A DNA stretch of 64,000 bases. It comes from Euborellia annulipes (Eukaryota; Arthropoda; Insecta; Dermaptera; Anisolabididae). The stretch spans positions 310,001-374,000 of the forward strand of contig JAKCPI010009480.1 of the NCBI GenBank assembly GCA_023213315.1, in the 5' to 3' direction. Position 1 is the first letter of the stretch. The number at the start of each line of letters is the position of its first letter. Below the pieces are notes generated by a model. It ran no database searches and was not told the DNA's origin. It saw nothing but the letters and a program-made list of their open reading frames with translations. The position numbers and the translations under genes were made by a program. Shown piece after piece: positions 11,071 to 22,183 of this stretch.

Positions 11071-12498
11071 AAATTAAAAAATATTTTTTAGTATTAAAAA
11101 TTTTTGTTTTTGTATTATTTTATTAAATGGCTGGGGGGGGGGACGTCGTATGATTAAGTATTTTTAAGGAAGACTCATCTAGAAAATTATACTTTATGTG
11201 TAAAACCCAAAGGCGGATCCAGGGAAGTTTTTCAGGGTTTTAATTTTTTTCTGACTAGGCGCGAAGCTCGACGAAGACGATAGCATTATTAATTATTTTA
11301 TTTATTAAGATTGGATTTCAAATGGCTTAAATAAGAATGCCTGGATCCCAACATAAATATATTCTTAATAACGGTTTGTTAAAAAAAAAAAAAGATTGGA
11401 TTAGGGGTTGAAAAATTGGAAAAAATGTTTTTTTAATTTATTTTAGCTAAATTGAAACCAAATAAATAAAAAACATTTAAAAATTAGCGTTGATTATTAT
11501 TTTGGTTAGGGGGGGATGAAGGGTTGATTATTTAAGAAAGGCCTTGGAATATTCCAAATCACTTGTTGACATTCTTTTCCAGTTAGATTAGAGCAAAAGG
11601 TATTTTTTTACTTTTAATAAAAAGGGAATTATTATTTTCATCTATTTATTCCTATTCCGAGAGAGACAAGTTTCTCGTTCAGTCGAGTTTGTGGCCTCGC
11701 TGGCAGGCGCTGCTATCTTTTTGTGTTTAAAGTGAATCAAAGTGAATAATTAATATAGTGTAACCCACCCCGACCTCACCGTCAACCAGCACACCCTCTT
11801 GAGAGTCTTATTAAAGGTAATTATTATGCATTTTATCGTTGAAAAAAAAATGATATAGAAACAAATAATTTGACTGCACAAAACGATTCTTTTGAATATG
11901 AAATTAAATATTTTGTATTTCACTAAGGGTAGAGGGAGAATATAAGCTGTTGAAAAGGGGGGAGGGGGGAGTGTAGGTGACATTGAAAAAAAATTAGTTT
12001 TTTATTTTTTATCTTTTTATTTTTTTATTTTTTTAACCCTCACACTTTTTTCTCATTCACACTCAAATTATTTTGAGAGTAATTTCGCGGTGAAGGCTCG
12101 CATTTCCTCAAAGGGGGGGAGGTATGAAGGCATTAACCAGGGGGGTTAATGTCCCATCCCCTATAATTCATAAAGATATTAATGTTTTTTAATACTTTTA
12201 CTAAAAAATAAGTGCATTCCGTTTGAGTTAAAATTTATATTCAATATTTAGCAAATAGGATAGTGGGGTAGAAACATTTTAATGTCATTCTAAAATTTCT
12301 TATTACTGGGGCGGAATTAATTTTTAGAAGATTTCGAAAAATAACACTAGGTAACTTAGGAACCCTTCGAATCCCTTGCAGAATTTTGTAGGGATTTTTT
12401 CATTAGGTAGAAAAGTAAGATATGATTAGTCCACTTAGAATTTTACTGGGGTGAGTTACCCAATCTTTTTGTATTGAATCTCAATCCGGATTTGAATT

Positions 12499-12770
12499 TT
12501 TACTTTCTCTTACCTATATATATAAGTTAATATACATAAATAGGCCTATAGAGAGAAAGTATTGGCTTCATGTCAAAAATTCGGTGTCGAGATTTTAATG
12601 GATATACACGTTTTGAAGTCCCCTGAATCCAAAAAAGTGGTTTTCGCGTCATGTTCTGTCTGTGTGTCTGTTTGGGTTCAATTTAAAGCATGAAAGAATT
12701 GAGCTAGAAGGTTGAAATTTTATATTTAAGTTAGGCACCCTCCTAGGGCTTTAAAATAAGATTTGAGAAA
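12499..12770 (-). repeat. Repeat A fragment in compound hAT copy 1
   Basis: A-tail end plus the GGATATACACGTTTTGA and GAATTGAGCTAGAAGGTTG blocks. The collinear fragment at 39769-40040 shows that it is part of the compound element cargo. Confidence 0.75.
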
Positions 12771-12784
12771 AATATTTTTTTTTC

Positions 12785-12989
12785 AGGAATGAAAGTTAGA
12801 AAAAACGAAGCCAAAATTTTTCTTTAAAAATATATTTTAATAGCTGACGTTTCGGCTTTGTTCAAAGCCATCCTCGGAGCTGTAAGTGGTCATCCGAGGG
12901 TGGCTTTGACCAAGGCCGAAACATAAGCTGTTAAAATATATTTTTAAAGAAAAATTCTGGCTTCGTTTTTTCTAACTTTCATTCCTGAT
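12785..12989. repeat. foldback in compound hAT copy 1 cargo
   Basis: Inverted arms of about 100 bp from CAGGAATGAAAGTTAG to CTAACTTTCATTCCTG, each holding a GACGTTTCGGC / GGCCGAAAC hairpin motif. Collinear with 40051-40259 in the second compound copy. Confidence 0.7.
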
Positions 12990-13022
12990 ACAAATTCCAC
13001 CAGCCATAAAATACCCTTATAC

Positions 13023-13282
13023 CAGCGTTTTCCAATCTGTGAGGTGCGGACTAGTCTAAGGGGAGGCGCGAATATTGGCCTCTAAGATCAATTTTCCAAA
13101 TGATTGCTAGTTTTAATATAAATAAGAATAAATAAAAAAAATATTTTTATATAAATTTTTTTCACTTTAAAAATTTTTGTTTTGGTATTATTTTATAAAA
13201 TGGGGAGGGGGGTGGGGGGGAGGCGTCATAAGATTAATTATTTTTAAGGGAGGCCTGGTAACATAAAGTTTTGAAACCACTG
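13023..13282 (+). mobile_element. hAT MITE forming right end of compound element copy 1
   Basis: CAGCG...CACTG ends, 260 bp, with a G-rich block near 13200. It lacks its own target duplication; the 8-bp duplication spans the whole compound element, so this MITE served as the outer right terminus. Confidence 0.7.
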
Positions 13283-13322
13283 CTCTAAATTCATCCTTCC
13301 TTTCTTTTTTTTTTTTTTACCC

Positions 13323-13375
13323 TCCCCCCCCCCCCCCCCCAAAAAAATAAAAATTATGGGGGGGGGGGGGGGGGG
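13323..13375. repeat. C17/G18 inverted homopolymer pair
   Basis: A run of about 17 C (13324-13340) and a run of about 18 G (13358-13375) flank an A-rich centre. Can form a very stable hairpin or G-quadruplex and is likely hard to sequence. Confidence 0.8.
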
Positions 13376-13744
13376 TTCCTTCCTTTCTAATCAATGTTCT
13401 ATTGTTAAAAATTTATTTTAAAAATATATATATAAAGTAAATAAATTTATCTTTTGATGATATTTAATGAGTAATGGGAAGGAAATATGAGAGTAAAAAT
13501 CGAAAAATCTATTATGAATCATTCAGATCCCTTAGAACAGAGGTAAATGAATCTCTTCTTTCGTGATCTAAAGGTCAATTGTTCATTTACTATAGTGAGT
13601 AATAAAATTTATTTAAATTATATTGATTACGAATTAAAATCTGACGCACTCAACTTATAAATTTAAGGGGGAGTAGGAGTGGTCGTCTAAACGTACTGTA
13701 TTAAAAAAAAAAAACTAGTCTAATATAAGGAATTTTTCAATACG

Positions 13745-14372
13745 TTTTTACTTTCTCTTACCTATGTATATATGTAATATGTATATAGAGAGTATTGGAT
13801 TCATGTCAAAAATTCGATGTCGAGATTTCGATGGATATATACGTTTTGAGGTCCCCTGAGTCCAAAAAAGTGGTTTTCGCGACATGGTCTGTCTGTGGGT
13901 GTGTGTGTTCAATTTTAAGCATGAAGGAATTGAGCTAGAAGGATGAAATTTTTATTTAAGTTATGACACTCCCTGGAGCGTGAAAATAAGCTTTTCAATC
14001 AAAATCTGCCAAAAAGTAGTACTAGTACTTTACTGATGTGGTTTTTCAGTTTTTTGTCGATTTTCTCAAAATTTGCTCCAACGAGTTTTTTTTTTTAATT
14101 CAAAAAATCAATTATTTTTTAGATGGCCTTTAAAATGTATATTCTCATTTTGTGATTGAAATCTTCTTGTATTTCATAGAAAATATAGGAGAAATGGTTG
14201 CCATGGTAACAAAATACTAAATATCTTCCCATACTTATAAATTTTACATCTGCATTCAAATGCTCCGTACTGTAGGGAACTAAATATATGTCGACACGAA
14301 AAATCTGGTGTGACAAGCACTCTTACCTTCGGTAATCGAAAGTTGTGTACTGTGCGCCAGTCACACCAGATT
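13745..14372 (-). repeat. Repeat A, full-length copy
   Basis: About 628 bp. In window orientation: TTTTTACTTTCTCTTACC, a TATATA/GAGAG stem, TCGATGTCGAGATTTCGATG, a GT run, AGTACTAGTACTTTACTG, an X-box-like GTTGCCATGGTAAC (14197-14210), and a terminal hairpin AATCTGGTGTGAC...GTCACACCAGATT. No coding sequence. Confidence 0.85.
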
Positions 14373-14439
14373 ATTTTTTAAATGAATCAAGTTAAATTTA
14401 ATGAAATTTAATGAAATAAGGAATTATTGGGACACAAAC

Positions 14440-15052
14440 CCTGGTAGGAATTGCCAATGCTGACAATTGGCCGAACCTTGGGCCAGTTGTCATTTGCCGA
14501 GCCTTGAGTAGTGACCATTGGGCCAAGCCTGGTCCGAGGCTTGGTCCATTTGTCTTCCCAAGGCTCGGTTTAATACTATTGGGCCAAGCCTGGTCCGAGG
14601 CTTGATCCAAGGCTTGGCCCAATGGTATTATATTATTAAACCGAGCCTTGGGAAGACGATTGGACCAAGCCTGGTCCGAGGCTTGGCCCAATGGTCACTA
14701 CCCAAGGCTCGGTTTAATAATATAATACCATTGGGCCAAGCCTCGGTCCAGGCTTGGTCCAATCGTCTTCCCAAGGCTCGGTTTAATAATATAATACCAT
14801 TGGGCCAAGCCTTGGATCAAGCCTCGGACCAGGCTTGGCCCAATAGTATTAAACCGAGCCTTGGGAAGACGAATGGACCAAGCCTGGACCGAGGCTTGGC
14901 CCAATAGTATTAAATTATTAAACCGAGCCTTGGGAAGACGATTGGACCAAGCCTGGACCGAGGCTTGGCCCAATGGTATTATATTATTAAACCGAGCCTT
15001 GGGTAGTGACCATTGGGCCAAGCCTCGGACCAGGTTTGGCCCAATGCTTAAT
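14440..15052. repeat. nested palindrome cluster (CCAAGCCTGG/CCGAGGCTTGG)
   Basis: About 600 bp built from alternating direct and inverted copies of two modules: CAAGCCTSGWCCRAGGCTTG, itself near-palindromic, and CCCAAGGCTCGGTTTAATA with an ATAATA spacer and CCATTGGGCC. Both strands are open for 97-129 codons because the modules lack stops. No protein is implied. The cluster could extrude cruciforms. Confidence 0.85.
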
Positions 15053-15283
15053 TGACCCATCATGTAATTAAAAAAAAAAAATTAAATTAAATCAAGTACT
15101 ATTAATTGAAAAAAACAGTAATATATATTTTAAATCTGGTGATTGTTTGATAAAGTTTATTTAGCTAAAATAAAAGGCAATCTGTCCCAATAACTTTAAA
15201 AGTTTCTTTTATATTTAAAAATGAATTTACCCCCATTATTATTATTAATCACATATTAATTAAGAAAAATTTTTAGGTAAGCT

Positions 15284-15475
15284 TAGGCAGGGGCCTGAAC
15301 TCAAAAATTTTTTGCGGAACATTTTTTCCTTTGCGGAACCAAAGTTTTCCATCCTGCGGAAAAATTTGTTGCGCTGATGTCTGTATATACCTATATATGT
15401 ATATATGTTTGGGAGGGGGGAGGGACCGGGCCCTCTCGCCCCCCCCCCCCTTATATACCCCCCTGAGCTTAGGTG
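15284..15475. mobile_element. fragment of the CAGGGGCGTATATA MITE family
   Basis: Shared internal blocks: TGCGGAACA, TTTTCCATCCTGCGG, the TATATATGT stretch and a C10 tract. Both ends are degraded (GCAGGGGCCTG at left, CCCCCCTGAGCTTA at right). Confidence 0.5.
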
Positions 15476-15479
15476 ATTT

Positions 15480-16375
15480 CAAAATTGACAAATATTTGAT
15501 TAATTTTTCATGAGAATTTATGATAATTATTACAATTAAACCTCTTTTTGTCAATCGCCAAATGCTGTCATTTCTTATAATTATTGGTAGTATTTTAAAG
15601 TTTTACTTACTTGTAATACACAAAAATGTATTAAATTTTAATTAGTATTATCAGGATATTCAAATGAAAGGAAAATAAGAAATTTTAATATGTTAAATAA
15701 GGAGAAAAAAAATATTTTTATATTTTTTACATGGTAAATTTGGAATTTGTTTGGAAACCAAATGGCGGATTTTGCTTTCGACCAATCAGCGGGGGGGGGG
15801 GGGGGGGGCAAATCTAGCCCATGTATGACCAGACAATGTTAAATACAGTGACTATAAAAGCCGGTTCTATCAGTTGTCCTATTAGCCTATATCTGGCCTA
15901 TATTTATATATTTTTATGCTTTTATAAATGGTACATAATATATAATAACAATTATAAAGTATTCATTGTTAAAAGATCAATGAAATCAACCAAATGCATT
16001 AGATTATTAGCTACCATTCTGACATCTCTTGGCAAATTTTCATATTAGGTGTTTTTTTTGGCTTACTTTTTAAGACACATAACGCCATCTTATCGGCAAA
16101 AACATGCGTAACAGCTTCACTACTACTCCCCCTTAAAGAAATATTTATAAACAGTGAAAAATGTTAGATTAATTGTATTCAGTTACGCTACTTAAGTTCT
16201 GATAATATTAATTGCTTAATCGTAATTTTAAATTGATACTTTTCATAAAAAATTAACTGAAATTATTAGACAGAATTGAAATAAATTTAATATAGAATTA
16301 TAATTGCATATAGCCTATATGGATTTAATTAATTAATTCCTAAGATTTTATTGTTGTTTCATGGTATGATTAGGA
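15480..16375. other. AT-rich spacer with G18 tract
   Basis: G18 tract at about 15791-15808; otherwise nothing recognised. Confidence 0.5.
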
Positions 16376-16379
16376 AGTT

Positions 16380-16620
16380 AATGTAATAATCGTGGGGTGA
16401 GGGGCTGGTCGCAAATAAGCGTGAAAGTGTCCCTGTGTGTGGGAGCCACTTCAGACTGAGAGCGTGTCTAAAGGGCGGGCGGCCACCTGACTCTAAGAAC
16501 TCGCCGTTTTGCTCTCTGTTTTATATCAAAACAAAAGTAAGGAATGTGTCTACTATCTCTTTCTCTTCATGCCAGTCTGTCTGTCTCTCTGACTGTCTGA
16601 ACTCGGGTGTCTGATTCTCT
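16380..16620. promoter_or_regulatory. GC-rich island, possible promoter
   Basis: Local GC rise with a GC-box-like GGGCGGGCGG and a CACCTG E-box near 16480-16490, followed by a pyrimidine-rich stretch. No matching gene is seen; it is reported as a possible promoter or repeat remnant. Confidence 0.2.
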
Positions 16621-17379
16621 TTTCTATTTTCTTCCTTCTATCTTCTCTTCAGAAGCCAAACTCCTCCTTCTCATCTATATAATTCCCTCCTTCTCTATCA
16701 GCACCATGAACAGAAGAAAATTCCACTACTCAATTTTTATATGGTTATAGCACGATATCTTCCTGAAAAATGTGTGAGAAATGCATTTTTCACTCTCTGT
16801 AGGTTATAATAGATTTTATTAATGTCAGCGGTCTTTTAAAAAGTCCCCCCTTATGGAAAGAATTCACGATTGGACGCGTTTTTTCTAGGGTAAATAAAGT
16901 GACATCAGAAAAATCATAATTAAGTATTGAGACTTTGAATGTCATTTTATTGTGAATTATAATTTAACAAATTCTTTTAAAAAATTTCATTAACTTTTAA
17001 ACCACGACAGCAATCTTCTAAAAATGATCGCAATAATTTCTCTCTCGTTTATATTTCATATATAGGAAAGAGAAAGTAAAAAATTCACTAAAATGAGAAA
17101 TATGCCAAAGAATAAAATAATACTATCCAGTAGGCCTACATACGTAATTTATATTAATGGATTATATTCAGGGGCGTATATAGAATTTTTTTGGGGAGGG
17201 AGATGCCTGAACTCATTTTTAAATATCCCCCTTCTCCAGTGGCGGATTTAGGCTTGCTGCCGCCTCAAACATTTGATGCGTCGTCCTTTTGATTAACTGA
17301 ATCAGGGACGTATTGCCAATAAATAAAAATTTTTTTCGGGGGAATAAAAATTAATATTATTTTGATTAAACACTACGCC

Positions 17380-17651
17380 CAAGGGCGGATACAAGGGGAG
17401 GGGGGTAAAGGGGGTAATTACTCCCCCCCCCGAGATTTGAAAAAAATAATTTTTTTCTAAAAAAAATTTACTTTTAATGTAAAATTTTAAAAATTAATAC
17501 TTAAAAATTTGATTTGTATTTACTGTATATTCTGGCAAACAAGTACAGAATGCGCCTTTAAATTACTGAAATTAAGAAAAAATGTGTATTGTGCGACCAG
17601 TCACACCAAATCCCCCCCCCCCCCCGAGAAACACGTCTGGATCCGCCCTTG
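17380..17651. mobile_element. hAT MITE (CAAGGGCGGATACA family), second copy
   Basis: 272 bp with the same ends as 54927-55200 (CAAGGGCGGATACA and CTGGATCCGCCCTTG) and collinear interior, including a C13 tract. Flanking bases do not match each other, so the target duplication is lost or the copy has been rearranged. Confidence 0.75.
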
Positions 17652-17654
17652 ACT

Positions 17655-18235
17655 AATTTTGTTTCTTTGAGTATTTTCTAAAATTCTAGTATGTTCAGTT
17701 CCAAAGAAACAACCTTTTAAAAAGAGTAAGAGAGCGATATATTTTTAGAAAATATCTGTGCATAAGCAATAATAAGCCTTGCAGTTGTGGAAGGTTCATA
17801 ACTTTTTCTAACGTCTAAACAACGACATGAATTATGATAAACAATCAGAATTTATGTTTGCTTTCTGTTGAAAACAAAAAAAAAAAAAAACATGCGTAAT
17901 AATTATGCAAAATTTAAGCCTTGGAATAGAATACAATGTAACAAAAGGATAGAAGTACTTATTACAGTATGAATCTCTTTTACTTTTGTGTTTTCATAAA
18001 GAAGATAATATGAAAAAAAATATTTATCATTTATCTATCCCGGACTTTGCTATGGAAAGTCTTGCTTCTTTTCAAAGGACAAAATTGTATTGATTAAAAT
18101 ATGGTGTCCATAAATTTTTAATAAAAAACGGGACATTTTTATTGTTCGCAAAACAATAGGCTGATCATCTCTGATTGTTCATATCCAAAAACAAACTCAT
18201 TCTTCCAATTTTATAAAATTAGGGCCTAAATGAAA
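17655..18235. other. AT-rich spacer
   Basis: Nothing recognised. Confidence 0.5.
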
Positions 18236-18238
18236 TAA

Positions 18239-18856
18239 AAAATCTGGTGTGCTGTGCTTGTCACACCAGATTTTTTGTGTCGACATATATTTAGTTTCCA
18301 AAAGTATACGGTACATTCGAATTTCAAGATGTAAAATTTATAAGTATGGGAAAATATTTATATTTTGTTACCATGGCAACCATTTCTCCTATCTTTTCTA
18401 TGGAGTACAAGAGTAAAGTGGTCTTCAGAAGATTTCAATGACAAAATGAGAATATACATTTTAAAGAGAATCTTAAAAATAATTGATTTTTGAATTAAAA
18501 AAAAATCGTTGGAGCAAATTTTGAGAAAATCGAAAAAAACTGAAAAAGTGCATCAGTAAAGTACTAGTTGGCCGAAGTACTTTGGCCGATTTTGTTCAAA
18601 AGCTTCGTGTCACGTCCCAGGGGGTGCCTAACTTAAATATAAAATTTCAACCTCCTAGCTCTTTCCGTTCTTGAGATATTTTGTTCACAGACACACACAC
18701 ACAGACAGACCATGTCGCGAAAACTACTTTTTTGGATTCAGGGGACCTCAAAACGTGTATATCCATCAAAATCTCGACATCGAATTTTTGACATGAATCC
18801 AATACTTTCTCTCTCTATATATTAACATATATAGAGGTAAGAGAAAGTAAAAATTC
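18239..18856 (+). repeat. Repeat A, full-length copy, sense strand
   Basis: It begins AAATCTGGTGTGCTGTGC and ends GGTAAGAGAAAGTAAAAA. X-box-like GTTACCATGGCAAC at 18367-18380. The hairpin is shortened to one arm plus CACACCAGATT. The A-rich end suggests a retroposon whose 3' end is here. Confidence 0.85.
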
Positions 18857-19220
18857 TAAATTAGAACACAAAAATAATAAAACTAACGATGTTTTTATAA
18901 GTACTTCGCTGTCTTTGTATTTTATAATTCTTCTTGAGAATTCAATTAGAAAAATCCATTTGTTTTTGTTGTTTTTGTAGATTTTCAAGTTTCTACTGAT
19001 AATTGTTTTTTTAAACCCATATTTTATTATTGTATGTAGTAATATATATTTTGATTTTGTAAAGAAAAAAAAAACTGGCGTTACGGGCAAAATTTAAAAC
19101 GGGACAAACAGCCGTGCTGAAGACTTACGTCGGGACAACGGGACACCGTTTTTAACGTGACTTATGGTCACCATACTAGGAAAGAATTTGATGAGGTTGA
19201 GGAAAAGTCATTAAAAAGTA

Positions 19221-19370
19221 GAGTACTCAAAAAAAAATCTGGTGTGACTGGTCGCATCAAATTTTTCGTGTCAACATATATTTAGTTTCCGACAGTAGGG
19301 TACATTCGAATTTCAAGATGTAAAATTTATAAGTATGGGAAAATATTTATTTTTTGTTACCATGACAACT
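19221..19370 (+). repeat. Repeat A, hairpin-end fragment
   Basis: From AAATCTGGTGTGACTGGTCG to GTTACCATGACAAC (19356-19369), where it is cut by another repeat (19371-19520). Confidence 0.75.
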
Positions 19371-19520
19371 AGGTCCGAATTTCAACCTTTAGTTTAAATA
19401 CAGCTTTTACGAACCAACCACCTTTAAATACGTTCTTGCAACCCAAAATTATTTAGCGGAAGGTTTAAAGCACCAAAAGTGTTTAACGAACCGTTAAATA
19501 CGTTCTTGCAGCCCGGCATT
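19371..19520 (-). repeat. dispersed repeat D (TTGCAAGAACGTA family)
   Basis: Inverse of 27741-27870: shared words CCGAATTTCAACCTTTAG, TTACGAACCAACCACC and CGTTCTTGCAACCC. Unclassified. Confidence 0.6.
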
Positions 19521-19524
19521 TAAA

Positions 19525-20320
19525 ATAATCTGTTTAATAAAAATTACAATTTTTTTTTTATTTATTCCATGATTAGTTCTGAAACGGTTACCGTAGTGTC
19601 ACCATAGTTTAATTTATTTACTCAATTCAGTACTTGAAAACGATTGCAGAATTTATTAAGAAGCCAAAAGGTCAATTAAATTAAATGGTAAAAAATCAAG
19701 TAGCTTTCACCTTAGAAGTTAATTTTAATAGAAGACGAAAGACGGGATATTTTAAATTAAATACAGTACTGCGACAATAAATTCTGTTGATTCGCCATAA
19801 ACTACTTGCTTTTGAAATTATTACTTGATATTGAGAGTGAGGGATTCAAAAAGAAGAAGAAGAAAGAGAAGGAAGAAGTAGAGAAATTTTACGGAGCGCG
19901 TTGTTGGGTCGCAAAAGAATAAAACAAAAAAAAAAGATGGAAAAATAAAAAAAATCATTGAAGAATGTTCGTCTGAGTTGATACGGAACTAATTGGCGTT
20001 GCTGACATTTGAAAATCTTGAAATCAATTTAAATAAATTAAATTTACTCATCCGTGAATTTTCTTTTTATGATTATTGTTATTTGAATACAATAAATAAG
20101 GATTAGATTCATTTGGGTGAATGAAAAAAAGAGAAAGATAGATAAATTTATAAATTTTAGTGAATTGGGGGGTCTAAACGAGCCATGTCAAATGGAAATC
20201 TTTACAAATTAGACAAATTTAAAGTGGGCCACATTCAAAATTTATTAATTAAGGAGGTTTAGGCCTTTTCAGTACATAAAAATACAATTAAAAAAAAAAT
20301 TAAACTACTCTACTACTCAG
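19525..20320. other. AT-rich spacer
   Basis: A purine-rich (GAAGAA) patch near 19850; no gene. Confidence 0.5.
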
Positions 20321-20324
20321 TCAT

Positions 20325-20520
20325 TGGTGTCAACCCTGACACGTTGTGGTTACTCTGAGTAACTCTCATGGGAATGATACTGAGGTGGGTTCCCGTTTCC
20401 TTCCTCAGGAGGAGGCATCTCAAATAGAGTTGGATAATTTATTGCCGTGAGGTGGATTTGAACTCGAGTTGTCTTCAACTCAGGATTATAAGCTTAACTG
20501 CTTTATCCCCTCGGCTAATC
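20325..20520 (-). repeat. tRNA-derived SINE with long body
   Basis: Minus strand: GGCGATTAGCCGAGGGGATA (box A) and CTCGAGTTCAAATCCACC (box B), then a GC-richer body with CTCCTGAGGAAGGAAACGGG and a final GTTGACACCAATGAC. Not the same body as families 1-3. Confidence 0.6.
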
Positions 20521-20534
20521 GCCTATATTTATGC

Positions 20535-20787
20535 TTAAAAGGTTTTTTTTTTTCATAAAAAAACATTCACACTTTTTTTCATTCACACAGTCTTTTCGGC
20601 AACTTAGGACTTTTAACGATACTCGTATGTTTAAATATATCTATTGGGGGTTCAGGCATTTTCTATTTAAGCCATTTGGTATCCAAATGCCTTAAATAAA
20701 ATCATCGGACTGCCTGGGGTCCGAACCCGCGACGTTTGGTATAGAAGGTAGGCACTCTACCAACTACTCCAAGCCCCGGGGGCGTTT
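20535..20787 (-). repeat. tRNA-derived SINE, family 3
   Basis: The minus strand matches 57103-57365 from CCGGGGCTTGGAGTAGTTGG through GGGTTCGGACCCCAGGCAGT to a T-run (the A-tail) at about 20543-20552. Confidence 0.8.
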
Positions 20788-20799
20788 AAAAGGTTTAAC

Positions 20800-22180
20800 A
20801 AAGCAATGCTGGTTTCGATAGCATTTCAGCTTATCTCCTTCAGTGAGTGGTTTTGTACCTGGAAAGGTTTATATTGTATAAATTGTATTTTTATGTAATG
20901 AAAAGGCCTAAACCTCCTTAATATATACCTGCAGAACTCGGTGAGTCAACTTTTTCAAAATTTATATTAATATAAGGAGTAAATTTAAATTCAATAATAA
21001 TAAAATCAAAAATATTCGATGTCGAGATTTTGATGAATGCTTATTAAAGCTTTTGTGGTTTGGATTATTATTATTATTATTATATAAGTTTTTAATTATA
21101 GACCACATTTGTTATTAATAATTTATTAAAAATATAAATACTGTACAACGTTTTGACTGCTTATTCTGCAGTCGTTTTCAAGTACTATGGACTTGCATCG
21201 AATAAAGTGAACTGAGGAGTATTGTTTTCAACCTACAGTTGTTGGGCAAAGTTAAAAAAAACTTGTTTTGTTTTTTTTAACCCTTTTCGGGTACAGAGGC
21301 CATTTAGGGGTGATAAATTTATTTATTTAATGAAAATACATAGTATCGATGACTACCGGGGGGCGTTGCACACGCTGAAAAAACTTGTTGGATATAAATC
21401 ACTAATTATTACAGAGAATACTTCTTTCATTACTTAAAAATTAACAAAAATCTTTCATGATCGAAGAAGAGATTTATTTTGTTTATATAATTATTATTAT
21501 CAATTTAATTTAGGAAGGGTGTCGCGCAGATGGCGAAACCATAAAACGTATTAAGAGATATTACTATTATGAATAATTCATTTAACAGAAAATTCCCAAA
21601 TATTATTCAGACCGATAGTCGAAAGCCCATGAAAATATATTATCGGATTTGCTTTTGTTTAAGTGTCTAGTGGACTACATCCTTAATTATTATGAATTTT
21701 TATATTTTTAGTAGCCTGCGAGGCGAAATAAATATTTTCATTATTCCAAATTAATAATAGCCTAAATGGCTCACATAAGTGTAATGTTAAAGAGATAAAA
21801 GATGTCAAATTTAAGTTTAAAGTACTTTTCTTCTTCATCTTTTCTTTTTTCAAGAGTGCTTTGAGGCTGAGTGCGTTTTTGCTTGAATCAGACGCGATGT
21901 CGTTAACCCAGACAAGAACTCGAGTGCTTTGCATTGTAATCAGAGCTTAGAGAAAAATTTGCTGACGGATTAGAAAAATATAGGGTTGTAATTCTGACTG
22001 GGATTAGTCATCTGAATCACTCACATGCTAATTTCAAAACATTGTTTCCAAACTATAAAAGGAAAAGAAACTGAATTTTTTTTTAATATTATATATACCT
22101 AATGATTCATATTTTTAATCTATATATTAAACATTTATTTTAATTAACTAAAAATTCCCTTTTTTTTAAATAGGTTAGAG
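20800..22180. other. AT-rich spacer with one GAAACG-type hairpin
   Basis: A GTTTTGACTGC...GCAGTCGTTTTCAAG motif at 21150-21182 resembles the foldback motif seen elsewhere. A sliver of Repeat A lies at 21015-21040. No gene. Confidence 0.45.
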
Positions 22181-22183
22181 AAG

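Larger units (their letters stand above)
10615..13282 (+). mobile_element. compound hAT-type non-autonomous transposon, copy 1
   Basis: It starts CAGCGTTTTCCAAACT and ends AGTTTTGAAACCACTG, imperfect terminal inverted repeats of hAT type, flanked by CTCTAAAG (10607-10614) and CTCTAAAT (13283-13290), a near-exact 8-bp target duplication. A complete MITE (13023-13282) forms its right end and a MITE left part begins it. The cargo between carries part of a SINE, a Repeat-A fragment and a foldback. It shares most of its cargo with copy 2 at 38116-40546. No transposase frame. Confidence 0.8.

Noticed and set aside
14518..15063. Long open frames (121-129 codons) on both strands with GQAS/QAW repeats
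   Set aside because: They are translations of a palindromic repeat cluster; the same motif appears on both strands and in no protein family known to me.
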